A DNA stretch of 64,000 nucleotides. It comes from Phycisphaeraceae bacterium. Its GTDB lineage: Bacteria > Planctomycetota > Phycisphaerae > Phycisphaerales > UBA1924. The notes below the pieces were generated by a model. That model searched no databases, was not told where the DNA came from, and saw only the letters and a program-made list of their open reading frames with translations. Position 1 is the stretch's first letter. Each line of letters starts with the position of its first letter. The stretch lies in the NCBI GenBank assembly GCA_015200025.1, contig CP054186.1:992001-1056000 (forward strand). Reading direction: 5' to 3'. Below, piece by piece: positions 9,515-17,455 of this stretch. Both the position numbers and the translations under genes were made by a program.

Positions 9515-10681
9515 TCAGAATCGGGCCGGCTCGCGGGAGACCAGGCGGGCCACGAACCACTCGGCGACGAACGGGAAGGCCGTGTTGCCCATGACCATGC
9601 GCTCGGCGCGGTCGAGGGCGTCGATGGCGTCCAACGCCGGATGATCGGCCTCGCCCGGACGCTCCCGCAAGGCGGCGCGAAGGGCGTGCGCGATCACGCG
9701 GAACATCCTGGCGGCGGCCTCTCGGGTAGGGGCTTCCTTGCCGATGGAGTCGCCCTCCTCGGCCTGTGCGGCCTTGACGGCGGCGTCGATGAACCCGACC
9801 ATGACGCCCGCGAGCCCGGCGGGGTACTCGCCCTTGAGAGCGCGCCGGAGCCCGGGGGCGATCGCGTCGTGCCACTCCTGCATGCCCGCTCGGGCCGCGT
9901 GGAGCAACGCGCCGGGCGAGCCGTCGGCGAAATCGATGAGCCACGGCGAACGCTCGGGGAGCTCGTCGGGCGGCAGCGTCTCGAGCCAGGCGTTCATGTC
10001 ACGCGGGGTCAGGGGCGAGAACCCGACCTGCTGGCACCGGCTCCGGATGGTGGGGATGAGCCGGTCGGGGCTGGGCGTGACGAGGATGATGACCGTCGAA
10101 CCCTCGGGCTCTTCGAGGGTTTTGAGCAGGGCGTTCTGGCCGGCCTTGGGGTCGAGGAGTTCGGCGTCGTCGACGATGAAGACCTTGGAAGCCCGGCCGT
10201 GGACCGGGGCGCGGGGGCCGCGGGTGGCCGGTTCGATGAGGAAGTGGCGGACCACATCGACAGGGATGCGCGAGAGCTTGAGCTTTCTGACCTCAGGGTC
10301 GGGGTGGTACCGCGCGAGTTCCTTGGTGACGACGTGGAGGTCGGGGTGGGTCCCGGCGCGGAGCAGGCGCTGCGTGGGGCTCTCGGGGTCGGGGGCGAGC
10401 TCGCCCGCGAGGTCGGGCTCGGAGGTCGGGTCGAGCAGGACGGCGGCGAAGGCGAGGGCGGCGGTGAACTTGCCCACGCCGCGCGGCCCGTGGAAGAGCC
10501 AGGCGTGGTGGAGGCGCTGGGAACCCATCGCGGCGCGGAGCGTGGCGCAGGCCCGACGCTGGCCGAGGACCGAGGCGAGGGAGATCGGGGCGGGCGGGGG
10601 CGGCGGGGCGTCGTCGGGCAGGGGGACATCGACGACCTTCGGGGCCTTGAGCGAGGGTTGCCGGGCGGGTCGTTTGGCCAC
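9515..10681 (-). CDS. holB: DNA polymerase III subunit delta' (clamp-loader AAA+ protein)
   Basis: 388 residues. A Pro-rich N-terminus is followed by an AAA+ core: P-loop GPRGVGKFT (about 65-73), FIVDDAELLDPKAGQNALLKTLEEP as the Walker B region, and sensor 1/SRC-type TIRSRCQQVGF. The cysteine zinc module common in DnaX and delta' is not apparent, so it is a HolB-type rather than a DnaX-type subunit. It acts in loading the sliding clamp. The start is GTG at 10679-10681, with TACCCT ending 5 nt before it, implying a leaderless message. It is divergent from the next gene, with 35 bp between starts. Confidence 0.88.
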   Translation of the reverse strand: MAKRPARQPSLKAPKVVDVPLPDDAPPPPPAPISLASVLGQRRACATLRAAMGSQRLHHAWLFHGPRGVGKFTAALAFAAVLLDPTSEPDLAGELAPDPESPTQRLLRAGTHPDLHVVTKELARYHPDPEVRKLKLSRIPVDVVRHFLIEPATRGPRAPVHGRASKVFIVDDAELLDPKAGQNALLKTLEEPEGSTVIILVTPSPDRLIPTIRSRCQQVGFSPLTPRDMNAWLETLPPDELPERSPWLIDFADGSPGALLHAARAGMQEWHDAIAPGLRRALKGEYPAGLAGVMVGFIDAAVKAAQAEEGDSIGKEAPTREAAARMFRVIAHALRAALRERPGEADHPALDAIDALDRAERMVMGNTAFPFVAEWFVARLVSREPARF

Positions 10682-10716
10682 GTGCGAGGGTAGGTCCGGG
10701 TGGCTACGGTGAAGGC

Positions 10717-11730
10717 GTGAGCCAGACCAAGGGAACCATCGCGGTCGTCGGGGCCGGGGTGGTGGGGCTGACGACGGCGTGCCGGCTGCTCGAGGCGGGG
10801 TGGTCGGTGGACGTGATCGCGTCGCGGCGGACGCCCGGGACGACGAGCGACCGGGCGGGGGCGACCTTCACGCCCTTCGGCGACGGGACCGTGCCCGAGC
10901 ACGTCGGGTGGACGGCGGTCGGGTACGCGACGCTCAAGGAGATCGCCGGGCGGGAGGGCGGGGCATCCGGGGTGAGGATGGCGGCGCTGCGGGACTACAT
11001 GCGTTCGGCGGACCCGCCGACGCCCTGGTGGGCCGACCTCGCGGGCGGGGTGGTCCGGCGTGCGGCGCCGGCGGGGTACTCGGTGGTGTTCGAGGCGGTG
11101 CTGCCGCACATCGACATGACGCGGTACATGCCGTGGCTCGACGCGCGGGCGGTGTCGATGGGGGCGAGGTTCGTCACGCGGGAGGTCCGCACGCTCGAGG
11201 AACTCTCGGGCGGCGGGTACGCGGCGGCGGTGAACTGCTCGGGACTCGGGGCGGGCCGTCTGTGCGCGGACGCGGCGGTCACGCCCATGCGCGGGCAGGT
11301 GCTGCACGCGGCGAACACGCTGGGGCTGAATGACAGCCTGCACGACGAGCCCGAGGGCGGGCGCGTGACGTACCTCTTCTCGTTCGATCGTCACGTGGTG
11401 ATGGGCGGGACGTACGAGCCCGGGGTGGATCGAGAGGAGACCGAGCCGGGGGCGATCGGGGCGATCGTGGAGCGGTGCCGCTCGCTCCTGCGGGCCGACG
11501 GGCACCCGCGGTGGGCGGAGCTGGGGCGGGACGAACTCCGACGGGTCGGGGGGCTGCGGCCCGCGAGGGTCATCGGCGGGGACAGCGAGGCGGTGCGGCT
11601 CGAGGTCGAGCACCGCCCCGGGCTCCCGCCGATCGTGCACAACTACGGGCACGGTCGGGCGGGGGTGTCGCTCTCGTGGGGGTGCGCCGCGCGGGCGGCG
11701 GACCTGGCCGGGGCGGCCGCGGGCCGGTGA
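10717..11730 (+). CDS. FAD-dependent D-amino-acid-oxidase-like oxidoreductase
   Basis: 337 residues. The N-terminal dinucleotide-binding motif VVGAGVVGLTTACRLLEAGW binds FAD, and the C-terminal NYGHGRAGVSLSWGCA is the DAAO signature. PMRGQVLHA sits between them, as in the family. Likely reaction: oxidative deamination of a D-amino acid or related amine, in the cytosol. Substrate residues cannot be read with certainty. The start is GTG at 10717; TACGGT at 10705-10710 lies only 6 nt upstream, so the mRNA is probably leaderless. Confidence 0.85.
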   Translation: MSQTKGTIAVVGAGVVGLTTACRLLEAGWSVDVIASRRTPGTTSDRAGATFTPFGDGTVPEHVGWTAVGYATLKEIAGREGGASGVRMAALRDYMRSADPPTPWWADLAGGVVRRAAPAGYSVVFEAVLPHIDMTRYMPWLDARAVSMGARFVTREVRTLEELSGGGYAAAVNCSGLGAGRLCADAAVTPMRGQVLHAANTLGLNDSLHDEPEGGRVTYLFSFDRHVVMGGTYEPGVDREETEPGAIGAIVERCRSLLRADGHPRWAELGRDELRRVGGLRPARVIGGDSEAVRLEVEHRPGLPPIVHNYGHGRAGVSLSWGCAARAADLAGAAAGR

Positions 11731-11772
11731 GATAATCCCGCCCCGAGTGAACCACGCGACACCCGTCGTCGA

Positions 11773-11789
11773 TATACTACACGTGTAGT
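11773..11789 (+). promoter_or_regulatory. -10 box and BlaI-type palindromic operator
   Basis: TATACT (11773-11778) is a good -10 box. It overlaps the perfect 14-bp palindrome ACTACACGTGTAGT (11776-11789), which contains the TACA-N2-TGTA core typical of BlaI/MecI sites. Transcription would start inside the palindrome, so a bound BlaI dimer should block its own operon. No convincing -35 is visible. Confidence 0.7.
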
Positions 11790-11820
11790 GACGCCGGGAG
11801 GGTGGCCCCGGAGCGACGCC

Positions 11821-12198
11821 GTGGCGAATAAGCCGATCAACGAGACCGAATGGGACGTGCTCAACGCGCTGTGGCGCGGCGGCCCGGCGACGGCTCGCGG
11901 GATCACGGAGGCCCTGTCCCCCACGCGTGGGTGGGCGTACTCGACGGTCAAGACCGTGTTGGACCGGATGGCCGAGAAGGGGTTGGTCCACGCGAGGCGG
12001 GTCGGGAACGTGTGGGAATACTCGGCGAAGGTCCGCGAGGGGGAGGCCCGGCGTTCGGCGTGGCGTCGGTTCCTCGCCGGCGCGTTCGGCGGGGCGGTCG
12101 AGCCGGCGCTGGGGTTCATCGCGCACGAGGCCGGGTTGACGCCCAAGGAGCGTGAGAAGTTGGCGAGACTGATCGCGGAGGCCCGCGATGACCGCTGA
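11821..12198 (+). CDS. BlaI/MecI/CopY-family transcriptional repressor
   Basis: 125 residues, the normal family length. The N-terminal winged helix contains INETEWDVLNALWRGGPATARGI and GWAYSTVKTVLDRMAEKGLVHARRVGN; a helical dimerisation tail follows. The GTG at 11821 is chosen because GGAG lies 7 nt upstream. A longer frame from 11788 would begin inside the operator. It overlaps the M56 peptidase gene by 11 bp, the classic regulator/sensor pairing in which the protease inactivates the repressor on a signal. What is controlled beyond this operon is unknown. Confidence 0.9.
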   Translation: MANKPINETEWDVLNALWRGGPATARGITEALSPTRGWAYSTVKTVLDRMAEKGLVHARRVGNVWEYSAKVREGEARRSAWRRFLAGAFGGAVEPALGFIAHEAGLTPKEREKLARLIAEARDDR

Positions 12199-13738
12199 CA
12201 TCATCGCCGCGACGGAGTCGTTGGGGGGCACGCTGTGGGCGTGGGTGATGTGGATGAACGTCTGGGCCGGGCTGATGGTCGCGGGCGCGGTGGCGGCGGA
12301 TCTCGCGCTGCGGGGACGTGTCGGGGCGCGGTGGCGGATGATGCTGTACGCCGCCGTCGCGGTCCGGCTCGCCCTCCCGGCCGGGTGGGAAGCGCCCGCT
12401 GGCGTGTGGCCGGAACCGGTCCGGGCCGAGCGCCCGTCGGCCACGATCCCGGCGGTGGTCGCGTGGGGCGAGGGCGGCACGGGCACGGCGGGCGTGGCGT
12501 CGGACGGGCGCAGCGCCACGGCCCTGACGTGGCGGTCGGGCGCCGCGGTGGTATACGGGATGGGCGTGGCCTGGCTGGCGTGGTGCGGGGTCCGGGGGCA
12601 TCGGCGAGCCCGCGCGGTCCTCAGGGCGTCGTCGCCCATGACGACGAGGGAGGGGCTCGAGGTCCGCGAGCACGCGTGGGCGGGGCCGGCGCTGGTCGGC
12701 GTTCTCTCGCCGGTCGTCGTGGTGCCCGGGTGGATGGCGCGGTGTGGGGATGACTTCCGTTGGGTGATGAAGCATGAAGAGGCGCACGCCCGCCGGCGCG
12801 ACCCCGTGCTCGCGGCGGTCGTCCACGCGGTGACCGTCGCGGCGTGGCCCGTGCTGCCCGTCTGGGTCGCCGCGTCGCGGGTCCGCGGGCTCATGGAACA
12901 GTCGGCGGACGAGGACGCGTTGTCCGGCGAGCCACCGGGCTCGCGCGAGGCGTACGCGAAGACGCTGCTCCGCGTCGCGGAGCGAGGAGATCCCACGATG
13001 AGTGCAGCACTGATGCCGTTCGGTAGCCGTGTTCTCCCGCGGATCGCCGCCCTCCGCCTGTCGCGCCGGTGGCGCGGGTGGGCGCAGGGGGTCGCCGTAA
13101 CCCTCACTGGGGCGATGCTTGTGGCGTGCGCGGGGCGAACCGCGACGGACGAGAACCCAGGACCGCGTCAGACCGAGCTGGCGTCGGACGCGGCGCCGCC
13201 CGACTCGGGTCAGGCCGAATCCGACGGCGTCACGATCATGTGGATGGTCAACATCTGGCGCGTGAGCGATGGCTTCGATCTCGACGCGGCCGTGCGCGCG
13301 GCGGGCGGACGCGGCGCCAAGGGCGGGTGCGGGGAACTCCAGGGGAACGATCAGGCTCTGGCCTTCTTCCGCATACTCGAGGGCGGCGGACTCGCGCGGA
13401 TGGTCTCCGCCCCGTCCGTCCTGACCAACGCCGGGCAGGTCGCGAGGATCAAGGTCGGCGATCGGGACAAGGCCGGACAGGACGTCAGGGAACTCGAAGC
13501 CACCCTTCGAGGGTCATCGGCCGGCGGGACGCTGACCTATGAGTACCGCTGCGAGTTCGACGGGGCGATGATCGAAACCAAAGCCCTGGGACCCGAGGAC
13601 GGGCACGCGTCGATCCACCTCGCCGACCGCTCGTTCACCGGCCTCGATCATGGCGTCATGGTGATGGTCCGCCCCAGGGTCGTCCGCGACACGAAAGACA
13701 TGCCCCGGCAGACCGCGACGGGACCACGAGGCGGGTGA
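12188..13738 (+). CDS. M56 (BlaR1-like) membrane peptidase with secretin-like C-terminal domain
   Basis: 516 residues. The N-terminal part has about three or four membrane segments and the zinc motif KHEEAHARRRDP (HEEAH near 196-200), with EQSADEDA as the downstream ligand region. This marks an M56 metallopeptidase like BlaR1, normally responsible for cleaving BlaI. After a further membrane segment (near 355-375, ending VACAG) comes a domain of about 150 residues. It includes MVSAPSVLTNAGQVARIKVGD, which resembles the short beta-domain of type II/III secretins rather than a penicillin-binding sensor. So the sensor part differs from BlaR1; the ligand is unknown. It is translationally coupled to the repressor. 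Confidence 0.8.
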   Translation: MTADIIAATESLGGTLWAWVMWMNVWAGLMVAGAVAADLALRGRVGARWRMMLYAAVAVRLALPAGWEAPAGVWPEPVRAERPSATIPAVVAWGEGGTGTAGVASDGRSATALTWRSGAAVVYGMGVAWLAWCGVRGHRRARAVLRASSPMTTREGLEVREHAWAGPALVGVLSPVVVVPGWMARCGDDFRWVMKHEEAHARRRDPVLAAVVHAVTVAAWPVLPVWVAASRVRGLMEQSADEDALSGEPPGSREAYAKTLLRVAERGDPTMSAALMPFGSRVLPRIAALRLSRRWRGWAQGVAVTLTGAMLVACAGRTATDENPGPRQTELASDAAPPDSGQAESDGVTIMWMVNIWRVSDGFDLDAAVRAAGGRGAKGGCGELQGNDQALAFFRILEGGGLARMVSAPSVLTNAGQVARIKVGDRDKAGQDVRELEATLRGSSAGGTLTYEYRCEFDGAMIETKALGPEDGHASIHLADRSFTGLDHGVMVMVRPRVVRDTKDMPRQTATGPRGG

Positions 13739-13743
13739 GCGGC

Positions 13744-15813
13744 TCAGCGCCCGATCAGCTCGACCGCCCGCTCGCGGGCCCGGTCGGTGGTCCGCAGGAT
13801 CGGGGGCCAGGCCCGCACGGGCAGCCCGAGGCGTGAGCCGCCCGCGGGCTTGGGCGTGCTGTCGTACACCTCGGCACGCGCGGATCCGGACGCGACCGCG
13901 CGGAGGTCCCGCCCGGCGTCGGCATGGGCGAGCCAGTGGAAGAGCGCGTCGTCGGGGTTGTCCACGCACGCGTCGGGACCCAGGACGATCACGCGAGCAC
14001 AAACGCCCGAAGACTCGGCGGCCGCGGCCGCCTGATCGGCGACGGCCGAGCCGATCGCGCCGGGCGTGACCCTCACAAAGATCCACCCGCCCCCGAGCGA
14101 CGGCGGGCACGCCACGCGGTCCACGCCGGGGATCGCGGCGAGGGCTCCCGCGAGCCGACCGGCACCCGCGTCGTCGTCGGGGCCGACGGGCGGCGCGCCG
14201 ACGGCGTGGTGACCGGGGTGGGGCCTCAGTTCCTCGCCGGGGAGGCGTCGGGTGCAATCAAAGCCGATCTTCGTGCCCAGCCCGATGAAGGGCGCGGCGT
14301 GGTCGAGGATGTCGAGGGGGCCCGTGACCGTCTCGAGGTCGCGCACGGGCACGCACCGCTCCGACGCGGCGCGGAGCACGGCGTGGTGGTCGTGAACATC
14401 CACGGACTCATCGACGACGAAGACCGCCTTGGTCCAGGCCATCTGCCCCGCGCCCCAGACGCTGTGCATCACCCGCCGGGCCTGCCCGGGGTAGTCCTTG
14501 CGGATCCGGATCATCGCGGCGTTGTGGAACGCGCCGAAAATCGGCAGGTCGTAATCCTCGATGTCGTGGATCAACGTCTTGAGCAGCGGGAGGAAGATCC
14601 GCTCGGTGGCCTTGCCCAGGAAGTAATCCTCCTGCGGCGGGAGCCCGACGACGGTGGCGGGGAAGACCGCGTCACGCCGGTGCGTGACGGCGGTCACCGT
14701 GAAGACCGGGTAGCGGTCGGGCATCGAGTAGAACCCGGTGTGGTCGCCGAAGGGACCCTCGAAGACCGCGCCCGCGCCCAGCGGCCCCGCGCCCGGCTCA
14801 CGCGGGTCCCACCCGATCCCGCCCGCCTCGTGCGCGACGTACCCCTCGATCACGATCTCCGCGTTGGCCGGGACCCACAGCGGGACCGTCCGCGCACGCA
14901 CCATCGGGATCCCTCGCCCGTGCAGGAACCCCGCGAGCAAGAGCTCGCTGATCCCCGGCGGGAGCGGGGCGGTGGCGGCGTAGGGCATCACGCTCTCGCC
15001 CCCGAGCGTGACCGCGACCGGCATGGGCTTGCCCCGCGCTTTCCACGACCGCCAGTGCCTCGCCCCGTCGTGGTGCATGTGCCAGTGCATCGCAAGGCGG
15101 TCACGTCCCATCAACTGCACCCGGTACATCCCGATGTTGTGCGACGACGGCCTGGGGTGGTCCGCGTCGTCGGCGTGGATGGTGTGGACCTGCCCGAGCG
15201 TGATGTACCGCCCGCGGTGGAGCCGCTCCCACTCCGGCCCAGTGCCCAGCCCGGGCACGCCGTCGTTGAGCCCGGGCGGGTAGCCCAGCGCGGCGAAGTC
15301 CCCGTCGTCGGGCCAGCAACGGAGCATCGGGAGGCGGGTCAGGTCGATCGCGTCGCCGGAGACCTCGACCTCCTGGCACGGCCCGCGGCCCCTGAGACGC
15401 CTCGGGGGCGTGCGCAAAAGCGGAAGGAACTGGCGGGCCTTGCGGAAGGCGTCGCCGAGCGATCGTGGGGGCTCGGGCTTGACCAGCTCGGCGATCCGAG
15501 CGGCAATCGCGGCAAACCCGCCGTCCTCGCACCCAAGGGCCATCTCCATCCGCCGGTACGAGCCCCAGGCGTTGATGAGGACCGGGAATTCGCAGCCCTC
15601 GACGTTCGAGAACAGCAACGCCCGCCCGCCGAGGCCCGCGAAACGAGGGTCGGACACGCGGGCGGACCGGCTCGGTGGGTTAGGGGCGGGACGCTTGGAT
15701 TCAAGATCGGCGGCGGCGGCGATCTCGAGCACGGGGGACGCCGGCGCATCCACCCGGAGCAGCTCGCCCCGGCGAGCAAGGTCCCGCGCGAAATCCCGGA
15801 CGGAGTCGTACAT
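13744..15813 (-). CDS. ubiD: UbiD-family prenylated-FMN decarboxylase
   Basis: 689 residues, longer than the roughly 490 of E. coli UbiD, with extra sequence at the C-terminus. Family segments include LLFSNVEGCEFPVLINAWGS, LTRLPMLRCWPDDGDFA, SSHNIGMYRVQLMGRDRLAMHWHMHHDG and IVIEGYVAHE. It would remove the ring carboxyl of a polyprenyl-hydroxybenzoate or related aromatic acid using prenylated FMN. Together with UbiE at 38.7-39.5 kb this fits a quinone pathway, but other aromatic substrates are possible. The UbiX partner is not in the window. The start ATG follows TACGCT by 6 nt. Confidence 0.85.
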   Translation of the reverse strand: MYDSVRDFARDLARRGELLRVDAPASPVLEIAAAADLESKRPAPNPPSRSARVSDPRFAGLGGRALLFSNVEGCEFPVLINAWGSYRRMEMALGCEDGGFAAIAARIAELVKPEPPRSLGDAFRKARQFLPLLRTPPRRLRGRGPCQEVEVSGDAIDLTRLPMLRCWPDDGDFAALGYPPGLNDGVPGLGTGPEWERLHRGRYITLGQVHTIHADDADHPRPSSHNIGMYRVQLMGRDRLAMHWHMHHDGARHWRSWKARGKPMPVAVTLGGESVMPYAATAPLPPGISELLLAGFLHGRGIPMVRARTVPLWVPANAEIVIEGYVAHEAGGIGWDPREPGAGPLGAGAVFEGPFGDHTGFYSMPDRYPVFTVTAVTHRRDAVFPATVVGLPPQEDYFLGKATERIFLPLLKTLIHDIEDYDLPIFGAFHNAAMIRIRKDYPGQARRVMHSVWGAGQMAWTKAVFVVDESVDVHDHHAVLRAASERCVPVRDLETVTGPLDILDHAAPFIGLGTKIGFDCTRRLPGEELRPHPGHHAVGAPPVGPDDDAGAGRLAGALAAIPGVDRVACPPSLGGGWIFVRVTPGAIGSAVADQAAAAAESSGVCARVIVLGPDACVDNPDDALFHWLAHADAGRDLRAVASGSARAEVYDSTPKPAGGSRLGLPVRAWPPILRTTDRARERAVELIGR

Positions 15814-15827
15814 TCCCGCAGCGTATG
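15809..15827. promoter_or_regulatory. overlapping divergent -10 boxes of ubiD and methyltransferase genes
   Basis: Only 11 bp separate the two divergent start codons. On the minus strand TACGCT (15820-15825) sits 6 nt before the ubiD ATG and overlaps the first base of the opposite gene. On the plus strand TACATT (15809-15814) overlaps the ubiD start and lies 10 nt before the methyltransferase ATG. The two transcripts must compete for this site, and at least one is leaderless. Confidence 0.5.
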
Positions 15828-16490
15828 ACCGGACAACCCTCCAACCCCTGGGGCGACCGTGACTGGACCCCCTATTACGAGGCGGTCGCGGGCAAGGAGC
15901 CTCGCGAGACCCTCATCCGCGCCATCGAGATCCTCGACCCGAGCGCCGGCCCCCGCTGCGCCATCGACCTTGGCGCGGGGGAGGGACGCGACACGCGGCT
16001 TCTGCTGGCGCACGGGATGCGCGTCCTGGCGCTCGACCCGCACCCCGCGGCCGGGGACCGCATCCGGGCCGGGCTGGACCGCGCGAGCCTGGACCGGATG
16101 ACGGTCGTGCGCGCGGGCGCGGAGGACCTGAGCGGCGTGCTGGACGCTCACCCGGCGTTCGCGTTGCCGGCGGTGGTCAACGCGTCGTTCTCGCTGCCGT
16201 TCGTGAGGCCCGAGATTTTCGCGAGGGCCTGGGGCGTCATCGCCGGCCTGGTGCGCGGGGGCGCGGTGTTCGCGGGGCAGTTCTTCGGACCGCGGGACAC
16301 GTGGGCGACCAACCCGACGCGGAGCCATCACACACGGGGAGAGGTCGAGGGGTTGTTCTCGGGCCTGCGCGTGCACGTCCTGCGCGAGGACGAGAAGGAC
16401 GGTTTCGACGCGGAGGGACGGGCAAAGCACTGGCACGTGTTCCACGTGGTGGCGGGGCGTGGTGAACCCGCGGGCGGATCCGGCCGATGA
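15825..16490 (+). CDS. class I SAM-dependent methyltransferase
   Basis: 221 residues. Motif I is CAIDLGAGEGRDTRLLLAHG, followed by acidic LALDPHP (motif II), AGAEDL, and VVNASFSLPFV in place of the usual motif IV. The WGVIAGLVRGGAVFAGQFFG segment is typical post-motif. The family resembles tellurite-resistance/TehB-like small-molecule methyltransferases; the substrate cannot be told. Its stop overlaps the next start as ATGA, so it forms a two-gene unit with the PilZ-like gene. Confidence 0.8.
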   Translation: MTGQPSNPWGDRDWTPYYEAVAGKEPRETLIRAIEILDPSAGPRCAIDLGAGEGRDTRLLLAHGMRVLALDPHPAAGDRIRAGLDRASLDRMTVVRAGAEDLSGVLDAHPAFALPAVVNASFSLPFVRPEIFARAWGVIAGLVRGGAVFAGQFFGPRDTWATNPTRSHHTRGEVEGLFSGLRVHVLREDEKDGFDAEGRAKHWHVFHVVAGRGEPAGGSGR

Positions 16491-17449
16491 ACGATCCGAA
16501 CGACCGCCGGCGCGGGGTTCTCGCGGTGGAGTATTGCGGTTGGGGGGTATCGCGGGAGGATGAGGCCGGCGTGCGGGGGCGGTCGGCCGCCCGGAGGTTG
16601 CGCGTGCCCGCGAATCGATCAAGGACGGAACGGTGGCGGGAGAGCCTGCGCCAGGTGTACGAGCGCGGGGGCGGGCTCGAAGTGGCGGTCATGCGCGGCC
16701 CCGGCGACGAGGGCGGCGCGGTGGACCTGGTGTGGCGGGTTCGGGTGCTGGGGCTGAGCGAACGGGAGATCGTGGTGGAACGCCCCGGGGCGCTCGGGCG
16801 GTGCGTCGAGGTCCCGCCGGGGACGGGGATGACGTGCGCGATGTCGATCGGCCAGAACCGGTGGATGTTCGCGAGCCGCGTGGTGCGTTCGACGCCCGGG
16901 CCCCGCGGCTCGCTCGTGCTGGCGATGCCCGAGGGCGTCGAGCGGTGCCCGAGGCGGAACTTCAACCGTGTGTCGACGGTGGGGCTGAGGCTGCCGCAGG
17001 TCGAGTGCTGGCCCTTGCTGGACCCCTCGTCGACGGCGGTGGCGGAGACGGCGAACCAGTCGGCGATGCGAGCGGCGCTCTCGGGCGGCCCGCACGGCGC
17101 GATCGACACGATCGCGGCGGCGGCGCTCCCCGTGGTCGGTCCGGTGTTCCCGGCGAGCCTGGTGAACGTGGGCGGTGGCGGGGCGGGGCTCTTGATCTCC
17201 AAGGAGCACGCCGGCGCGGTGGACGGGACGAGGCTGTACTGGTTCCGCGTGCACCTGACCCCCGAGCTCCCGCTGCCGTTGTCGATGACAGGGCGCGTGG
17301 TGCACCACCACCTCGACCACGAGCAGAACGTGGCGGCGGGCGTGGCGTTCGAGTTCGCGCTCAACCCCGCGCACCGCGACTTCGTGGCGGAGCAGATCGA
17401 GCGGTTCAGCGCGCGGGTGAGCGCGGCGTCGGCACGCCGGGCCGCCTAG
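16487..17449 (+). CDS. PilZ/YcgR-like cyclic-di-GMP-binding candidate
   Basis: 320 residues. The N-terminal half resembles a YcgR-N/PilZN domain (VPPGTGMTCAMSIGQNRWMFASRVV). It leads into CPRRNFNRVSTVGLRL, where the RxxxR arrangement of PilZ domains can be read, and later SLVNVGGGGAGLLIS, similar to the D/N-x-S-x-x-G-x-G-L motif. Such proteins sense cyclic-di-GMP and often brake the flagellar motor; the fliD/fliS genes nearby are in keeping with that. The RxxxR is imperfect, so nucleotide binding is an inference. It is coupled to the methyltransferase. Confidence 0.65.
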   Translation: MNDPNDRRRGVLAVEYCGWGVSREDEAGVRGRSAARRLRVPANRSRTERWRESLRQVYERGGGLEVAVMRGPGDEGGAVDLVWRVRVLGLSEREIVVERPGALGRCVEVPPGTGMTCAMSIGQNRWMFASRVVRSTPGPRGSLVLAMPEGVERCPRRNFNRVSTVGLRLPQVECWPLLDPSSTAVAETANQSAMRAALSGGPHGAIDTIAAAALPVVGPVFPASLVNVGGGGAGLLISKEHAGAVDGTRLYWFRVHLTPELPLPLSMTGRVVHHHLDHEQNVAAGVAFEFALNPAHRDFVAEQIERFSARVSAASARRAA

Positions 17450-17455
17450 CGGGGG

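Noticed and set aside
11788..11820. Upstream in-frame GTG as start of the BlaI-type repressor
   Set aside because: It lies in the operator and at the transcription start, has no ribosome-binding site, and would add 11 residues not expected for the family.
10009..13107. 1032-codon minus-strand frame across holB, the oxidase and the BlaI/M56 genes
   Set aside because: It crosses four genes, two in sense conflict, and shows no recognisable protein features.
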